Source: a bacterium (GTDB taxonomy: Bacteria > Desulfobacterota > Desulfocorpusculales > Desulfocorpusculum). Taken from it: a stretch of DNA of 64,000 nt. The translations under genes and the position numbers were made by a program. This document shows, piece by piece, positions 45,470 through 53,159 of the stretch; the first letter of the stretch is position 1, and each line of letters starts with the position of its first letter. The notes under the pieces were generated by a model. That model was not told where the DNA came from. It searched no databases and saw only the letters and a list, made by a program, of their open reading frames with translations. The stretch lies in NCBI GenBank assembly GCA_037481695.1, contig JBBFLE010000005.1, positions 1 through 64,000 on the forward strand, in the 5' to 3' direction.

Positions 45470-46242
45470 AGGTTTTGGCAGTGGAAATCTCAGGCCTGAC
45501 GGTCAAGTACAATGGCACGGTGGCCCTGGAGGATGTGGATCTGGAAATAGAGGAGGGCCGCTATGTGGGGATCCTTGGGCCCAACGGGGCTGGCAAGAGC
45601 ACGCTGCTCCAGGTGATCCTGGGCCTTGTGAGACCTGCCAGGGGCAGAGTCAGGGTCTTCGGTGAAGAACCGGAAAAACTCAGGGGAAGGGGTAGAGTCG
45701 TGGGGTACTTGCCCCAGAGGCCCCTGATAAACCCCAATTTCCCTGTCTCGGCCCTGGAGGTGGTGCTCATGGGCAGATATGGCAGGGTGGGCCTCTTCAG
45801 GAAACCGGGCAGGGGGGACAAAGAGGTGGCCATCCGTTCCATGGAGAGGGTAGGCATAGCACATCTGGCGCGCAGGAACATAGGAGAGCTCTCAGGAGGT
45901 GAGCAGCAAAGGGTGTTCATAGCCAGGGCCCTTTGCGTGGAGCCCAAGCTCCTGGTGCTGGACGAGCCCACGGTATCTCTGGATGCTTGTGCCCAGGACG
46001 AGCTCTATGATTTGATAGCAGGGCTCAAAGAGGAATTAAAACTCACGGTTCTCATGGTTTGTCATGATGTGGGAGCCATATCCAGGTACGTGGACGACGT
46101 GATCTGTATAAACCGCCGGATCCATGTGCATCAGCCCCCTCCCATAGGCCGCATAGGGTTGGAGCAGACCTTCGGCTGCAGCGTGGAATACCTCTTCCAC
46201 GGGGAGGTACCCCACAGGGTGGTCAGGGGGCACGATGGGTGA
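45466..46242 (+). CDS. Zinc/manganese ABC importer ATPase (ZnuC-like)
   Basis: 258 residues. Walker A GPNGAGKS, signature GELSGGEQQRVFIARAL, Walker B LLVLDEPTVSLD and switch His in MVCHDVGAI are all intact. Family-typical LPQRPLINPNFPVSALEVV follows Walker A. The ATG overlaps the binding-protein stop (ATGA) and its own end overlaps the permease start by eight bases. Confidence 0.92.
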   Translation: MKVLAVEISGLTVKYNGTVALEDVDLEIEEGRYVGILGPNGAGKSTLLQVILGLVRPARGRVRVFGEEPEKLRGRGRVVGYLPQRPLINPNFPVSALEVVLMGRYGRVGLFRKPGRGDKEVAIRSMERVGIAHLARRNIGELSGGEQQRVFIARALCVEPKLLVLDEPTVSLDACAQDELYDLIAGLKEELKLTVLMVCHDVGAISRYVDDVICINRRIHVHQPPPIGRIGLEQTFGCSVEYLFHGEVPHRVVRGHDG

Positions 46243-47050
46243 GTTCCTGGAATGGGGTTTTCTTCAAAGGGCCCTGGCGGCAGGCATACTGGTCAGTGGC
46301 CTGTGCGGAGTGCTATCGGTCTTCATAGTGCTTCGCAAGATGGCATTCATAGGGGTTGGCATATCTCATTCTGCCTTCGGAGGAGTTGCTCTGGGTTTTC
46401 TCTTGAACATAAGTCCATTTTGGAGTGGGGTTGGTTTTGCCGGAGTCGTGGCCTTGCTCATAGAATGGTCCAGAAGCAGGGCACGGGTGGAGGAGGATAC
46501 GGCCATAGGAATTTTCTTTTCCGCTTCCATGGCCCTGGGGGTGCTCTTCTTGCACCTTTCCCGGACATACAACGTGGATGTTTTCGGCTTTCTGTTCGGA
46601 AACATACTGGCCGTAGGGGAAGGGCAGCTTTGGGAGATCCTGGCCCTGGCCGGGGTGGTCCTGGCTCTGGTGTTTTTTCTTTTCAAGGAGATCGTGTTCT
46701 TGAGCTTTGATGAGGCCATGGCCTGGGTAAGCGGGGTGCCGGTAAGCTTCCTAAGATATCTCTTCTTGGTGATGCTGGCCTTCACGGTGGTTGTTTCCAT
46801 ATATCTTGTGGGGATCATCCTGGTGGAGGCTTTGCTGGTGATCCCAGGAGCAGTGGCCAGAAATATCACCCGCCACATACGTCACATGGCACTGGTTTCT
46901 GCAGGTGTGGGAGTGGGCTCCACGGCACTGGGCCTGGTTGTGTCATACTGGCTGGATCTGCCCACGGGTGCAACCATAGTGGGAGTGCTCTCCATGATCT
47001 TCTTTGCCACCATGGGCTTCTCCAGAAAGAGAGCTCACAGGCTGGCTTGA
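46235..47050 (+). CDS. Zinc/manganese ABC importer permease (ZnuB-like)
   Basis: 271 residues with about eight hydrophobic segments. Family features include LCGVLSVFIVLRKMAFIGVG, ISHSAFGGVALGF and the later LLVIPGAVARNIT. It forms the homodimeric channel of the importer. The next gene is about 160 bases away, so the operon probably ends here. Confidence 0.92.
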   Translation: MGEFLEWGFLQRALAAGILVSGLCGVLSVFIVLRKMAFIGVGISHSAFGGVALGFLLNISPFWSGVGFAGVVALLIEWSRSRARVEEDTAIGIFFSASMALGVLFLHLSRTYNVDVFGFLFGNILAVGEGQLWEILALAGVVLALVFFLFKEIVFLSFDEAMAWVSGVPVSFLRYLFLVMLAFTVVVSIYLVGIILVEALLVIPGAVARNITRHIRHMALVSAGVGVGSTALGLVVSYWLDLPTGATIVGVLSMIFFATMGFSRKRAHRLA

Positions 47051-47209
47051 GCCTTTCTTTCCTTAAAGGATCTCTCGCCTCTGGCAGCCAGGGGCCCAAA
47101 GACTATCCTTGTTTTCCTTTCCATGTTGACAGGGGGCCTGGCTTCTGCTAGGAGAATTTCAGCCCTGTGAGGCTTGCGGGTTGACAAGGTTTTGGGAAGG
47201 GAGGTGTGC

Positions 47210-48391
47210 ATGGCTGAGGAGCAGGGAGGGGACAAGGCGCTTCCCAGGCTCACCATAAGATTGGTGGGGTTCCAGCCTGGGGCTTCTCAGGATGAACTGG
47301 TGGGCGCCTTGGGGCGCCTATTCAAGGGTAAGAGCCAGGAGGAGATAAGGATGGCCTTGGCCAAGGTGCCTCTGACCCTTACCCGTTCAGCCACAGAGGA
47401 GCAGGCCCGCAAGTTAAGAAGCTTCTTGGAGAGGAAGGGGGCTGTCCTGGAGATTGCTTACCAGGCTGTTCTCAAAGCCAGGGCTCCCTCAGAGGAGATC
47501 CAGGGGCAGTTGCCTGAGCTAAAAAGCGCTGGGGCTGTGGCGGCCTTGAGCAGGCCCATCACCTGGGCCAAGGACAGACGCTCCAGGCCCAGGGTTCATC
47601 CAGGACTTCCCCTGGAGCCCATGGGCCTCAAGGAGATCTTGGGACGCTCCATCTCGCTATTTAAGGAAAACCTGGTTCTGTTCTTCTTGCTGCTGTTGCT
47701 GCCCAGCCTGATCTCTTTTCTCCTGGCCAAGCTGGTAGGCGAAGTAGGTGAAGACATCTTTGTTAGGTCCGTGGGGATCTCTGAGGTGTTGATTTTGATG
47801 GTAGGGGTGGCAGTTTTCTTTTTCGTCTTTATCTGGGCAGAAGGGGCCTTGATCTATGCCGTGTCGGAGGTTCATCTGGGGCATGAGGTGAGCCTTGCGG
47901 GCTCATTTGGGGCCATTTGGCCCAAGCTGGGAGCCTTGATTTCGACCATGCTTTTGGTGTGGTTTTTGATTCTCCTGGGGGGACTTTTTTTTGTAATACC
48001 AGGTTTGATCTTTGTGTTTCGATGGCTCATGGCAGATAAGGTGGTGGTGCTGGAGGGGATAAGGGGAGTCAAGGCCATGGGCAGGAGCCGGGAGCTCATG
48101 CGCTTCCAGGTGGGGCCGGGTTTTTGGAACAGGCCTTGGATCAGGGTTACTCTTCTGGGTTTGGGAGCGGGGCTTGTGTGCATAGGGATCTACGTGGTCT
48201 TGCTTGTCCCAGGGTGGCTTTTGGCTCAGTTTCTTCCAGGCGCCTTGAGCGACTACCTGGGAGAGGGGTTGGAGTTAATGGCAGAGACCCTCACTTCGGC
48301 CTACGGGTCCATAGTGCTGGTGATTTACTACTATGACATAAGGGTGCGCAAAGAGAACTTCGACCACAGAAGCATGGCCGAGCACGTTTGA
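47210..48391 (+). CDS. Membrane protein with an L7/L12 C-domain-like N-terminus
   Basis: 393 residues from the ATG at 47210 (GGGAGGTG upstream). Residues about 12-85 resemble the ribosomal L7/L12 C-terminal fold, especially EEQARKLRSFLERKGAVLEI, which mirrors the L12 ending DAEALKKALEEAGAEVEV. About 60 linker residues follow. Then comes a membrane domain with six or so helices (LVLFFLLLLLPSLISFLLA first) and internal FVIPGLIFVFRWLMADKVVV, as found in DUF975/YciC-like or GDPD-membrane-domain proteins. I do not recognise a function. It is convergent with the Lon fusion gene, 10 bases apart. Confidence 0.65.
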   Translation: MAEEQGGDKALPRLTIRLVGFQPGASQDELVGALGRLFKGKSQEEIRMALAKVPLTLTRSATEEQARKLRSFLERKGAVLEIAYQAVLKARAPSEEIQGQLPELKSAGAVAALSRPITWAKDRRSRPRVHPGLPLEPMGLKEILGRSISLFKENLVLFFLLLLLPSLISFLLAKLVGEVGEDIFVRSVGISEVLILMVGVAVFFFVFIWAEGALIYAVSEVHLGHEVSLAGSFGAIWPKLGALISTMLLVWFLILLGGLFFVIPGLIFVFRWLMADKVVVLEGIRGVKAMGRSRELMRFQVGPGFWNRPWIRVTLLGLGAGLVCIGIYVVLLVPGWLLAQFLPGALSDYLGEGLELMAETLTSAYGSIVLVIYYYDIRVRKENFDHRSMAEHV

Positions 48392-48401
48392 AATAAACGC
48401 A

Positions 48402-50432
48402 TCAGACCCTGGCCGGCGGCCTCAGAACCAGCTCCACCGCCTCCTCCAAGGACTCCACGAAATGCAGCCTCAGGCCGGCCAGAGTCCTTTGGGGGGCTGC
48501 TTGCGCATCAAGGCGGTTTCTGGTTGGCAAGACCACCTCTCTGACGCCTGCGCGCTCGGCAGCCAGGAGCTTTTCCCTAACGCCAGCCACAGGGAGAATC
48601 CTGCCGGTCAGGGTGATCTCTCCAGTCAAGGCCACATCCCTTCGGGCTGGCCTTCCCGTGAACAGGGACAAGAGCGCCATTGCAATGGTGAGCCCAGCCG
48701 AAGGGCCGTCCTTGGGGATGGCTCCTGCTGGAACATGGATGTGGATGTCTCTGTCTTGGAACTGTTCCTCTTGGATTCCCAGCTTAATGGCTTGGCTTCT
48801 TAACAGGCTCAGGGCGGCCAGGGCCGACTCGCGCATCACCTCTCCCAGGGATCCCGTCAGAAGGAGGGCGTTTCTGCCCCTCATGGAAGTGGCCTCTATG
48901 AAGACGATGTCCCCGCCGGTCTCCGTCCAAACCAGCCCGGTTGCAACACCTATGCGGTCGTTTTCCTCGGCCACCTCGTGATGGAAACGCCTAGGTCCCA
49001 GGTACAGGGATACCTCATGGGCACCGATCAGCACTGGGGACTTGGCCTCACCGGCCTGCACCGCCTGGCGGGCCAGTTTGCGGCATATGGCCGCCAGTTC
49101 CCTTTCCAAACCTCTCAAGCCCGCTTCCCGGGTATAGTCCTGAATCATTCGAAGAAGGCCTTCTTCTGAGAACTCGGGGGGATTGTCCGCCAGGCCGTGC
49201 TCCCTCACAAGCCTCGGAATAAGGTGGCGCCTTGCTATCTCCACCTTCTCCTCGTCCGTGTAACCTGGAAGGGTCAGCACCTCCATCCGGTCCAGAAGAG
49301 GGGCAGGTATCATGTCAATGACATTGGCCGTGAGGATGAACATAACCCTGGAAAGATCAAAGGGCATATCCAAGTAGTGGTCTACGAAATGCGTGTTCTG
49401 CTCAGGATCCAGCACCTCCAGCAGAGCTGAGGCCGGGTCTCCCTTGAATTCCTGGCCGAGCTTGTCCACCTCGTCCATCATGAACAAGGGGTTGAGGCAT
49501 CCAACCCGGCGGATTTCCTGGATGACCCTGCCCGGCATGGCACCGGCGTAGGTGCGCCTATGGCCTCGAATTTCCGCCTCGTCCCTGACCCCAGCCAGGG
49601 AGATCCTCACGAATCGCCTCTCCAATGCCCGGGCTATAGAACGTCCAAGAGAGGTCTTGCCGGTGCCTGGGGGGCCCGCGAAGCACAGAATGGGACCCTT
49701 GACTTCCCGCTCCTGCACCTTTTTATCCAAGGACCGGGTCACTGCAGCCCTCAGTTCTTCCAATTGGAAAGGCTTTGCTAAGTAATCGCAGGCGCCTGTC
49801 TTCATTGCGCGCACTGCAGTGTCAACGGTGGCATAACCCGTGATAAGGATCACCGACGTCTCTGGATGGAGTTCCTTTATGCGGCCCAAAAGCTCCAAAC
49901 CATCCACTCGCTCCATCTTGAGATCCGTTAGCACAAGGTCGAAAGCCTTCTGGCGCAACATATCCAGTGCCTGAATACCATTGGAGGCCGTGGCCACCTC
50001 GTACCCCTCTTTGCTCAGGACATGACGCATGTTTTCCCTGGCGATTTCCTCGTCGTCCACGACCAACAACCTGAAAGGGCTGTTTCTACGAAGGGTCCTG
50101 ACCGCGAGATATTCCAGGATTCGTTCCTTGGCCTGAGAAAGGCCGAAATGGTCTTGGTCCAGGATGGCCTGGGCGCGATCCATGTCTAGGTTGTCCTCTG
50201 TACGCACCCCCCATGGCATGGACAAAAGGTAGTCCAGGTAGGTGATCCCGATGGTATACTCGGTGGAATCTGGATGCATCTTCTCAAGCCTGGCCAGTTC
50301 TCTCAGTGCAATCTCCCTGGCCGCATCTGGCATGGAGGAGGCGTGCAGAGCTTCACGAAGGGAATTCAGCTCCTCGCTCTCAGAGACCGCCTCTTCATGA
50401 CTTTCCTGATCAGATCTCTTGAACCAACGCAT
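48402..50432 (-). CDS. Lon protease with an inserted response-regulator receiver domain
   Basis: 676 residues. Residues about 22-117 are the Lon helical domain (EYTIGITYLDYLLSMPWG, KERILEYLAVRTL); the usual N-terminal substrate-binding domain is absent. Residues about 120-240 are a receiver domain with all key residues: Asp126/127, phospho-acceptor Asp170 (LVLTDLKMERVDG), Thr198 and Lys220. AAA+ follows at once: Walker A GPPGTGKT (253-260), Walker B FMMDEVD, and VRDEAEIRGHRRTYAGAMPG. The protease domain keeps Ser578 (PKDGPSAG) and Lys621 (VREKLLAAE), so it should be active. Inference: proteolysis controlled by phosphorylation. The receiver closely resembles that of the sigma-54 activator at 54609. 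Confidence 0.92.
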   Translation of the reverse strand: MRWFKRSDQESHEEAVSESEELNSLREALHASSMPDAAREIALRELARLEKMHPDSTEYTIGITYLDYLLSMPWGVRTEDNLDMDRAQAILDQDHFGLSQAKERILEYLAVRTLRRNSPFRLLVVDDEEIARENMRHVLSKEGYEVATASNGIQALDMLRQKAFDLVLTDLKMERVDGLELLGRIKELHPETSVILITGYATVDTAVRAMKTGACDYLAKPFQLEELRAAVTRSLDKKVQEREVKGPILCFAGPPGTGKTSLGRSIARALERRFVRISLAGVRDEAEIRGHRRTYAGAMPGRVIQEIRRVGCLNPLFMMDEVDKLGQEFKGDPASALLEVLDPEQNTHFVDHYLDMPFDLSRVMFILTANVIDMIPAPLLDRMEVLTLPGYTDEEKVEIARRHLIPRLVREHGLADNPPEFSEEGLLRMIQDYTREAGLRGLERELAAICRKLARQAVQAGEAKSPVLIGAHEVSLYLGPRRFHHEVAEENDRIGVATGLVWTETGGDIVFIEATSMRGRNALLLTGSLGEVMRESALAALSLLRSQAIKLGIQEEQFQDRDIHIHVPAGAIPKDGPSAGLTIAMALLSLFTGRPARRDVALTGEITLTGRILPVAGVREKLLAAERAGVREVVLPTRNRLDAQAAPQRTLAGLRLHFVESLEEAVELVLRPPARV

Positions 50433-50455
50433 TGCTTGTCTCCGTATGTGACCCC

Positions 50456-50461
50456 ATTATA
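50456..50461 (-). promoter_or_regulatory. Candidate -10 box for the receiver-Lon gene
   Basis: A perfect minus-strand TATAAT, 24 bases before the ATG, with GGAG in front of that ATG. The expected -35 positions (GTTCGG/TGTTCG) are poor, so an activator or other factor may be needed. Confidence 0.35.
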
Positions 50462-50510
50462 GATCTTGCGGATCGGGCCGAACAGGTTTTCCACGTACCC
50501 TTTCTCTTCT

Positions 50511-50613
50511 GTTGCATTTTGCAATTTCAATGGTCCTGGCTGCAACAAGGAGCCAACAGCCTGTAAACTTTAGGTATTCTCCCCATCCAGACGAGAACCG
50601 TTGCATTCTGAAA
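50511..50613. repeat. Direct repeats GTTGCATTYTGMAA in the divergent gap
   Basis: GTTGCATTTTGCAA (50511-50524) and GTTGCATTCTGAAA (50600-50613) match at 12 of 14 positions, 89 bases apart. The first is also nearly palindromic (TTGCA-TTT-TGCAA), and a third half-site (TGCAAC) lies between them. They occupy the 319-base gap between receiver-Lon and the divergent small gene at 50752 and could be operators for both. No gene is seen in this gap. Confidence 0.45.
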
Positions 50614-50690
50614 CGATACCTCGGGCCCTTGTCCTTGCCTTCGAAGAATAACAATCTGTGATATCAATAACTTAGAGTTCGAAGGGATTT

Positions 50691-50706
50691 GGGCATGGGT
50701 CTTGAA
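50691..50706 (+). promoter_or_regulatory. Possible weak sigma-54 promoter before the small FAE-motif gene
   Basis: GGGCAT-GGGTC-TTGA keeps the GG, CA and TTG elements and correct spacing of TGGCAC-N5-TTGC, but has Thy for the last C of the -24 box and A in place of the critical C at -12. A start would fall near 50717, 35 bases before the ATG at 50752. A sigma-54 activator is encoded at 54609, which makes it worth noting. Confidence 0.3.
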
Positions 50707-50751
50707 ATAACACTGGTGCCCGCGCATCAGAGAGAGGGCTGGAGAGAAGAC

Positions 50752-50934
50752 ATGATGACCAAAATCCGACAGCGGCTGGAGGATTGGATGGTGGCCGTGG
50801 CCTTTGCCGAGCAAGGAGACCACTTGACTGCCAGGGAGTTCATAAGATCTGGTTGGAGGCCCAGACCTGCGCCGCGCAGCAGGGCCAGGCGGCACAACAG
50901 AATGGTGGCCAAGGCTCAGGCACCCCGAAGTTGA
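50752..50934 (+). CDS. Small FAE-motif protein 1
   Basis: 60 residues from the ATG at 50752 with GGAGAG five bases upstream. The first half is an amphipathic helical pair, IRQRLEDWMVAVAFAEQGDH followed by LTAREFI, matching the motif repeated in the products of 50964, 61021 and 61348. The second half is strongly basic (RPRPAPRSRARRHNRM). No family is recognised. It begins the operon running to the TauE exporter and sensor kinase, divergent from receiver-Lon. Its reality rests on the shared motif; base composition alone would not prove it. Confidence 0.65.
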   Translation: MMTKIRQRLEDWMVAVAFAEQGDHLTAREFIRSGWRPRPAPRSRARRHNRMVAKAQAPRS

Positions 50935-50963
50935 CCTGATGGCCAGCAACCCGGAGGCATCAA

Positions 50964-51470
50964 ATGGGAATCCTAAGCAGGCTCAAGGGCAAGAGAATGG
51001 GGGGCAGGAGGATCCTGGAGCGCAGGAAGCGGGTGTCTTCGTGGGCCCACGCCCTCGAGCGCTATGCAGAGGCAGCCGGGATTGCCCAGGAGGGCCAAAC
51101 CGACCAAGCCCGTGGCCTGGTCAGGGAGCTCCTGGCTGAAACACGCAAGATCCTGGTGGTGACAGGAGCCGATGGCGGTTCTATGGAACTGCGCAGATAT
51201 GCTGTTTCCTTGGCGAAGCGCTTGGGTTGCGAGATCTGGCATCTGTCATGCGTGGAATTGAGGCCGCAAGACCCCCTGAAAAGTTGGTCTAGGGATGTTT
51301 TAGAAGTCCCCTATCGGCAGATCTCCATGCAAGGACCAAGGGAGGGGTGTGTTGATCGGGCACTGAGGCATCTCAGGCGAGTGGAATTTGTGCTGGTTGA
51401 GGAAGCCATGTGCGAGCCTGTGGAGCTTGGGGTGCCAGTTTTTCTCATGTTGAGGGAAGCACAACGCTGA
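50964..51470 (+). CDS. FAE-motif plus universal-stress-like Rossmann protein
   Basis: 168 residues, ATG with GGAGG seven bases upstream. After a basic start (GILSRLKGKRMGGRRILERR), residues about 26-52 carry a version of the FAE helical motif (LERYAEAAGIAQEGQTDQA). From about 57 a universal-stress-protein-like alpha/beta fold begins: KILVVTGADGGSMELRRYAV then SLAKRLGCEIWHLSC. The usual USP ATP loop (GxxGxxxxxxGS) is not evident, so nucleotide binding is doubtful. It lies between the small FAE gene and the membrane protein gene, in one transcript. Confidence 0.65.
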   Translation: MGILSRLKGKRMGGRRILERRKRVSSWAHALERYAEAAGIAQEGQTDQARGLVRELLAETRKILVVTGADGGSMELRRYAVSLAKRLGCEIWHLSCVELRPQDPLKSWSRDVLEVPYRQISMQGPREGCVDRALRHLRRVEFVLVEEAMCEPVELGVPVFLMLREAQR

Positions 51471-51485
51471 GAGGAGGTGAATAGC

Positions 51486-51803
51486 ATGGCTCAGGTGAAG
51501 GATGAACCAAGCAGACCGGTGGGCAAAATGGTTCTGTTCGGTCTGCTCACAGCGGCCCTCTATGGACTGATCTTTGCAAACGCGGACTGGGTGATGGAGT
51601 ACTTTACGCGGGGGGCCTGGTATGCGGCCATGCCTGTGGCAACGGTCTTCGTTTTTTCTTTCGTGCACGGGGCATTCGCAAGTCATCTGTGGTCCGTGCT
51701 GGGCGTGGGAGTCAGCAGGAAACCGGCTCAGCCTAGGCCGCCCAAGGTGAGAAAAGCGCTGCGAAGGCGAAGACCCCAACCCCAGCTTCGGCTGGAGACC
51801 TGA
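51486..51803 (+). CDS. Small two-helix membrane protein beside TauE
   Basis: 105 residues from the ATG at 51486 with GGAGGTGA upstream. Two hydrophobic segments (about 15-35 and 46-71: YAAMPVATVFVFSFVHGAFA) and a very basic C-terminus (RRPRP-type, with KVRKALRRRRPQ). Family not named, but small proteins of this layout commonly precede TauE/SafE exporters in anaerobes, as I recall. Inference: an accessory subunit or anchor for the exporter encoded next. Confidence 0.7.
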   Translation: MAQVKDEPSRPVGKMVLFGLLTAALYGLIFANADWVMEYFTRGAWYAAMPVATVFVFSFVHGAFASHLWSVLGVGVSRKPAQPRPPKVRKALRRRRPQPQLRLET

Positions 51804-51855
51804 GGGTATATGGGCCGGGTTCAGAAAGCAGCCATACAAAAAGTGGGAGGGAGCC

Positions 51856-52941
51856 ATGCACGAGGCGGCGCAGGAGGCGGTTAAGTTCATAGATCTCAAT
51901 CTGATGGCAGTGCTGTTTCTGTTCTTGGTGGGCTTCATAGGCGGGCTTGTCAGCGGGTTCATCGGCTCTGGGGGAGCCTTTGTGCTGACTCCAGGGATGA
52001 TGAGCCTGGGTGTGCCTGGGGCCGTGGCAGTGGCAAGCAACATGTGCCACAAATTTCCCAAAGCCATGGTGGGAGCCTATAAGCGGTTCAAATATGGCCA
52101 GGTGGACATCAAGCTGGGGCTGGTGATGGCCGCCACGGCTGCGGTGGGCGTACAAGTGGGTATCCGCATTCAGCAATTGATACTCTCCAAATGGGGGGAA
52201 GCCGGGTCCGATTTGTACGTGAGCCTGGCCTTCGTGGTGGTGCTTGTAACGGTCGGGGGATACGTGTTCAGGGATGCGAGACGCATCTCAAAGTATGGTG
52301 GGGAAGAAAGGCGCTCTGCGCTTGCCGAACGGCTCCAGCGCATAGAACTCCCCCCCATGATCCATTTCAAGACCGCCAACCTTAGGATATCCTTCTGGTT
52401 TACAGTACCAGTAGGGTTCGCCACCGGGATGCTTGCTGCCACCATAGCAGTGGGAGGTTTTATAGGGGTGCCTGGAATGATTTACATCATCGGCGCCTCC
52501 AGTCTGGTGGCATCTGCAACCGAGCTTGTCATAGCATTTGTGATGGGATTTGGGGGCTCCATCAACTGGGCCATCCACGGAATGGTTGACATACGCCTCA
52601 CGCTGATCATTTTGGCTGGTTCCCTGCTGGGGGTGCAGCTCGGTGCCATCGGGACCACCATGGTGCGCCAGCACGTGATCAAGATGGTCATGGGCACAAT
52701 CATGCTCATAGTGGCCCTCAGTCGGGCCATGGCCATTCCTAAGTACGTTGAGAGACTTGGGCTTTTCTCGGTGCCTCCGGAGCTGGTGGATCTGCTTTCC
52801 AAAGCCAGCTTTGCCAGCATGTGTGCGGCCTTGGGCATAGGGGCTGCCATGATTCTGGGGGCCATGTGGCGAGCCCGCACACCCTCTGCCAGAGAGCCCA
52901 AAGAGAGTGCCGTGGAGAAGGCTTACCAGAGCGCCCATTGA
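51856..52941 (+). CDS. TauE/SafE-family anion exporter 1
   Basis: 361 residues, seven or eight hydrophobic segments. GFIGGLVSGFIGSGGAFVLT is the family's first repeat and ATIAVGGFIGVPGMIYIIG the second. Between them is a soluble loop of about 70 residues (140-210), so this is a longer-than-usual member. The family exports or imports small anions such as sulfite, sulfoacetate or organosulfonates. GGGAGGG precedes the ATG. It follows the small membrane protein gene and precedes a membrane-bound histidine kinase. Confidence 0.88.
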   Translation: MHEAAQEAVKFIDLNLMAVLFLFLVGFIGGLVSGFIGSGGAFVLTPGMMSLGVPGAVAVASNMCHKFPKAMVGAYKRFKYGQVDIKLGLVMAATAAVGVQVGIRIQQLILSKWGEAGSDLYVSLAFVVVLVTVGGYVFRDARRISKYGGEERRSALAERLQRIELPPMIHFKTANLRISFWFTVPVGFATGMLAATIAVGGFIGVPGMIYIIGASSLVASATELVIAFVMGFGGSINWAIHGMVDIRLTLIILAGSLLGVQLGAIGTTMVRQHVIKMVMGTIMLIVALSRAMAIPKYVERLGLFSVPPELVDLLSKASFASMCAALGIGAAMILGAMWRARTPSAREPKESAVEKAYQSAH

Positions 52942-53159
52942 GGCAAATAGGGGGCTGGATGTGGCCGGACGTTGGAAGTGCGAGAATTTTTTGGAAACGA
53001 GGTCCTGTGCACTTCGTTCAGCCCCAAGCCTCCAATGGTCTGGTTCCAGCACGGTGTGAATCCAGCCCTCTGCCCTGGTCTTCTTGCAGGTCTCAAAATC
53101 CCCTGAGATAATCCAGCCTATATTCTCAGCAGAAGGCGATTGGGAGGAGGTTGAACTTC

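Noticed and set aside
50530-50560. Minus-strand TGGCTC-N4-TTGCA ahead of receiver-Lon as a sigma-54 promoter
   Set aside because: The gap between boxes is one base too short; sigma-54 is strict about this spacing.
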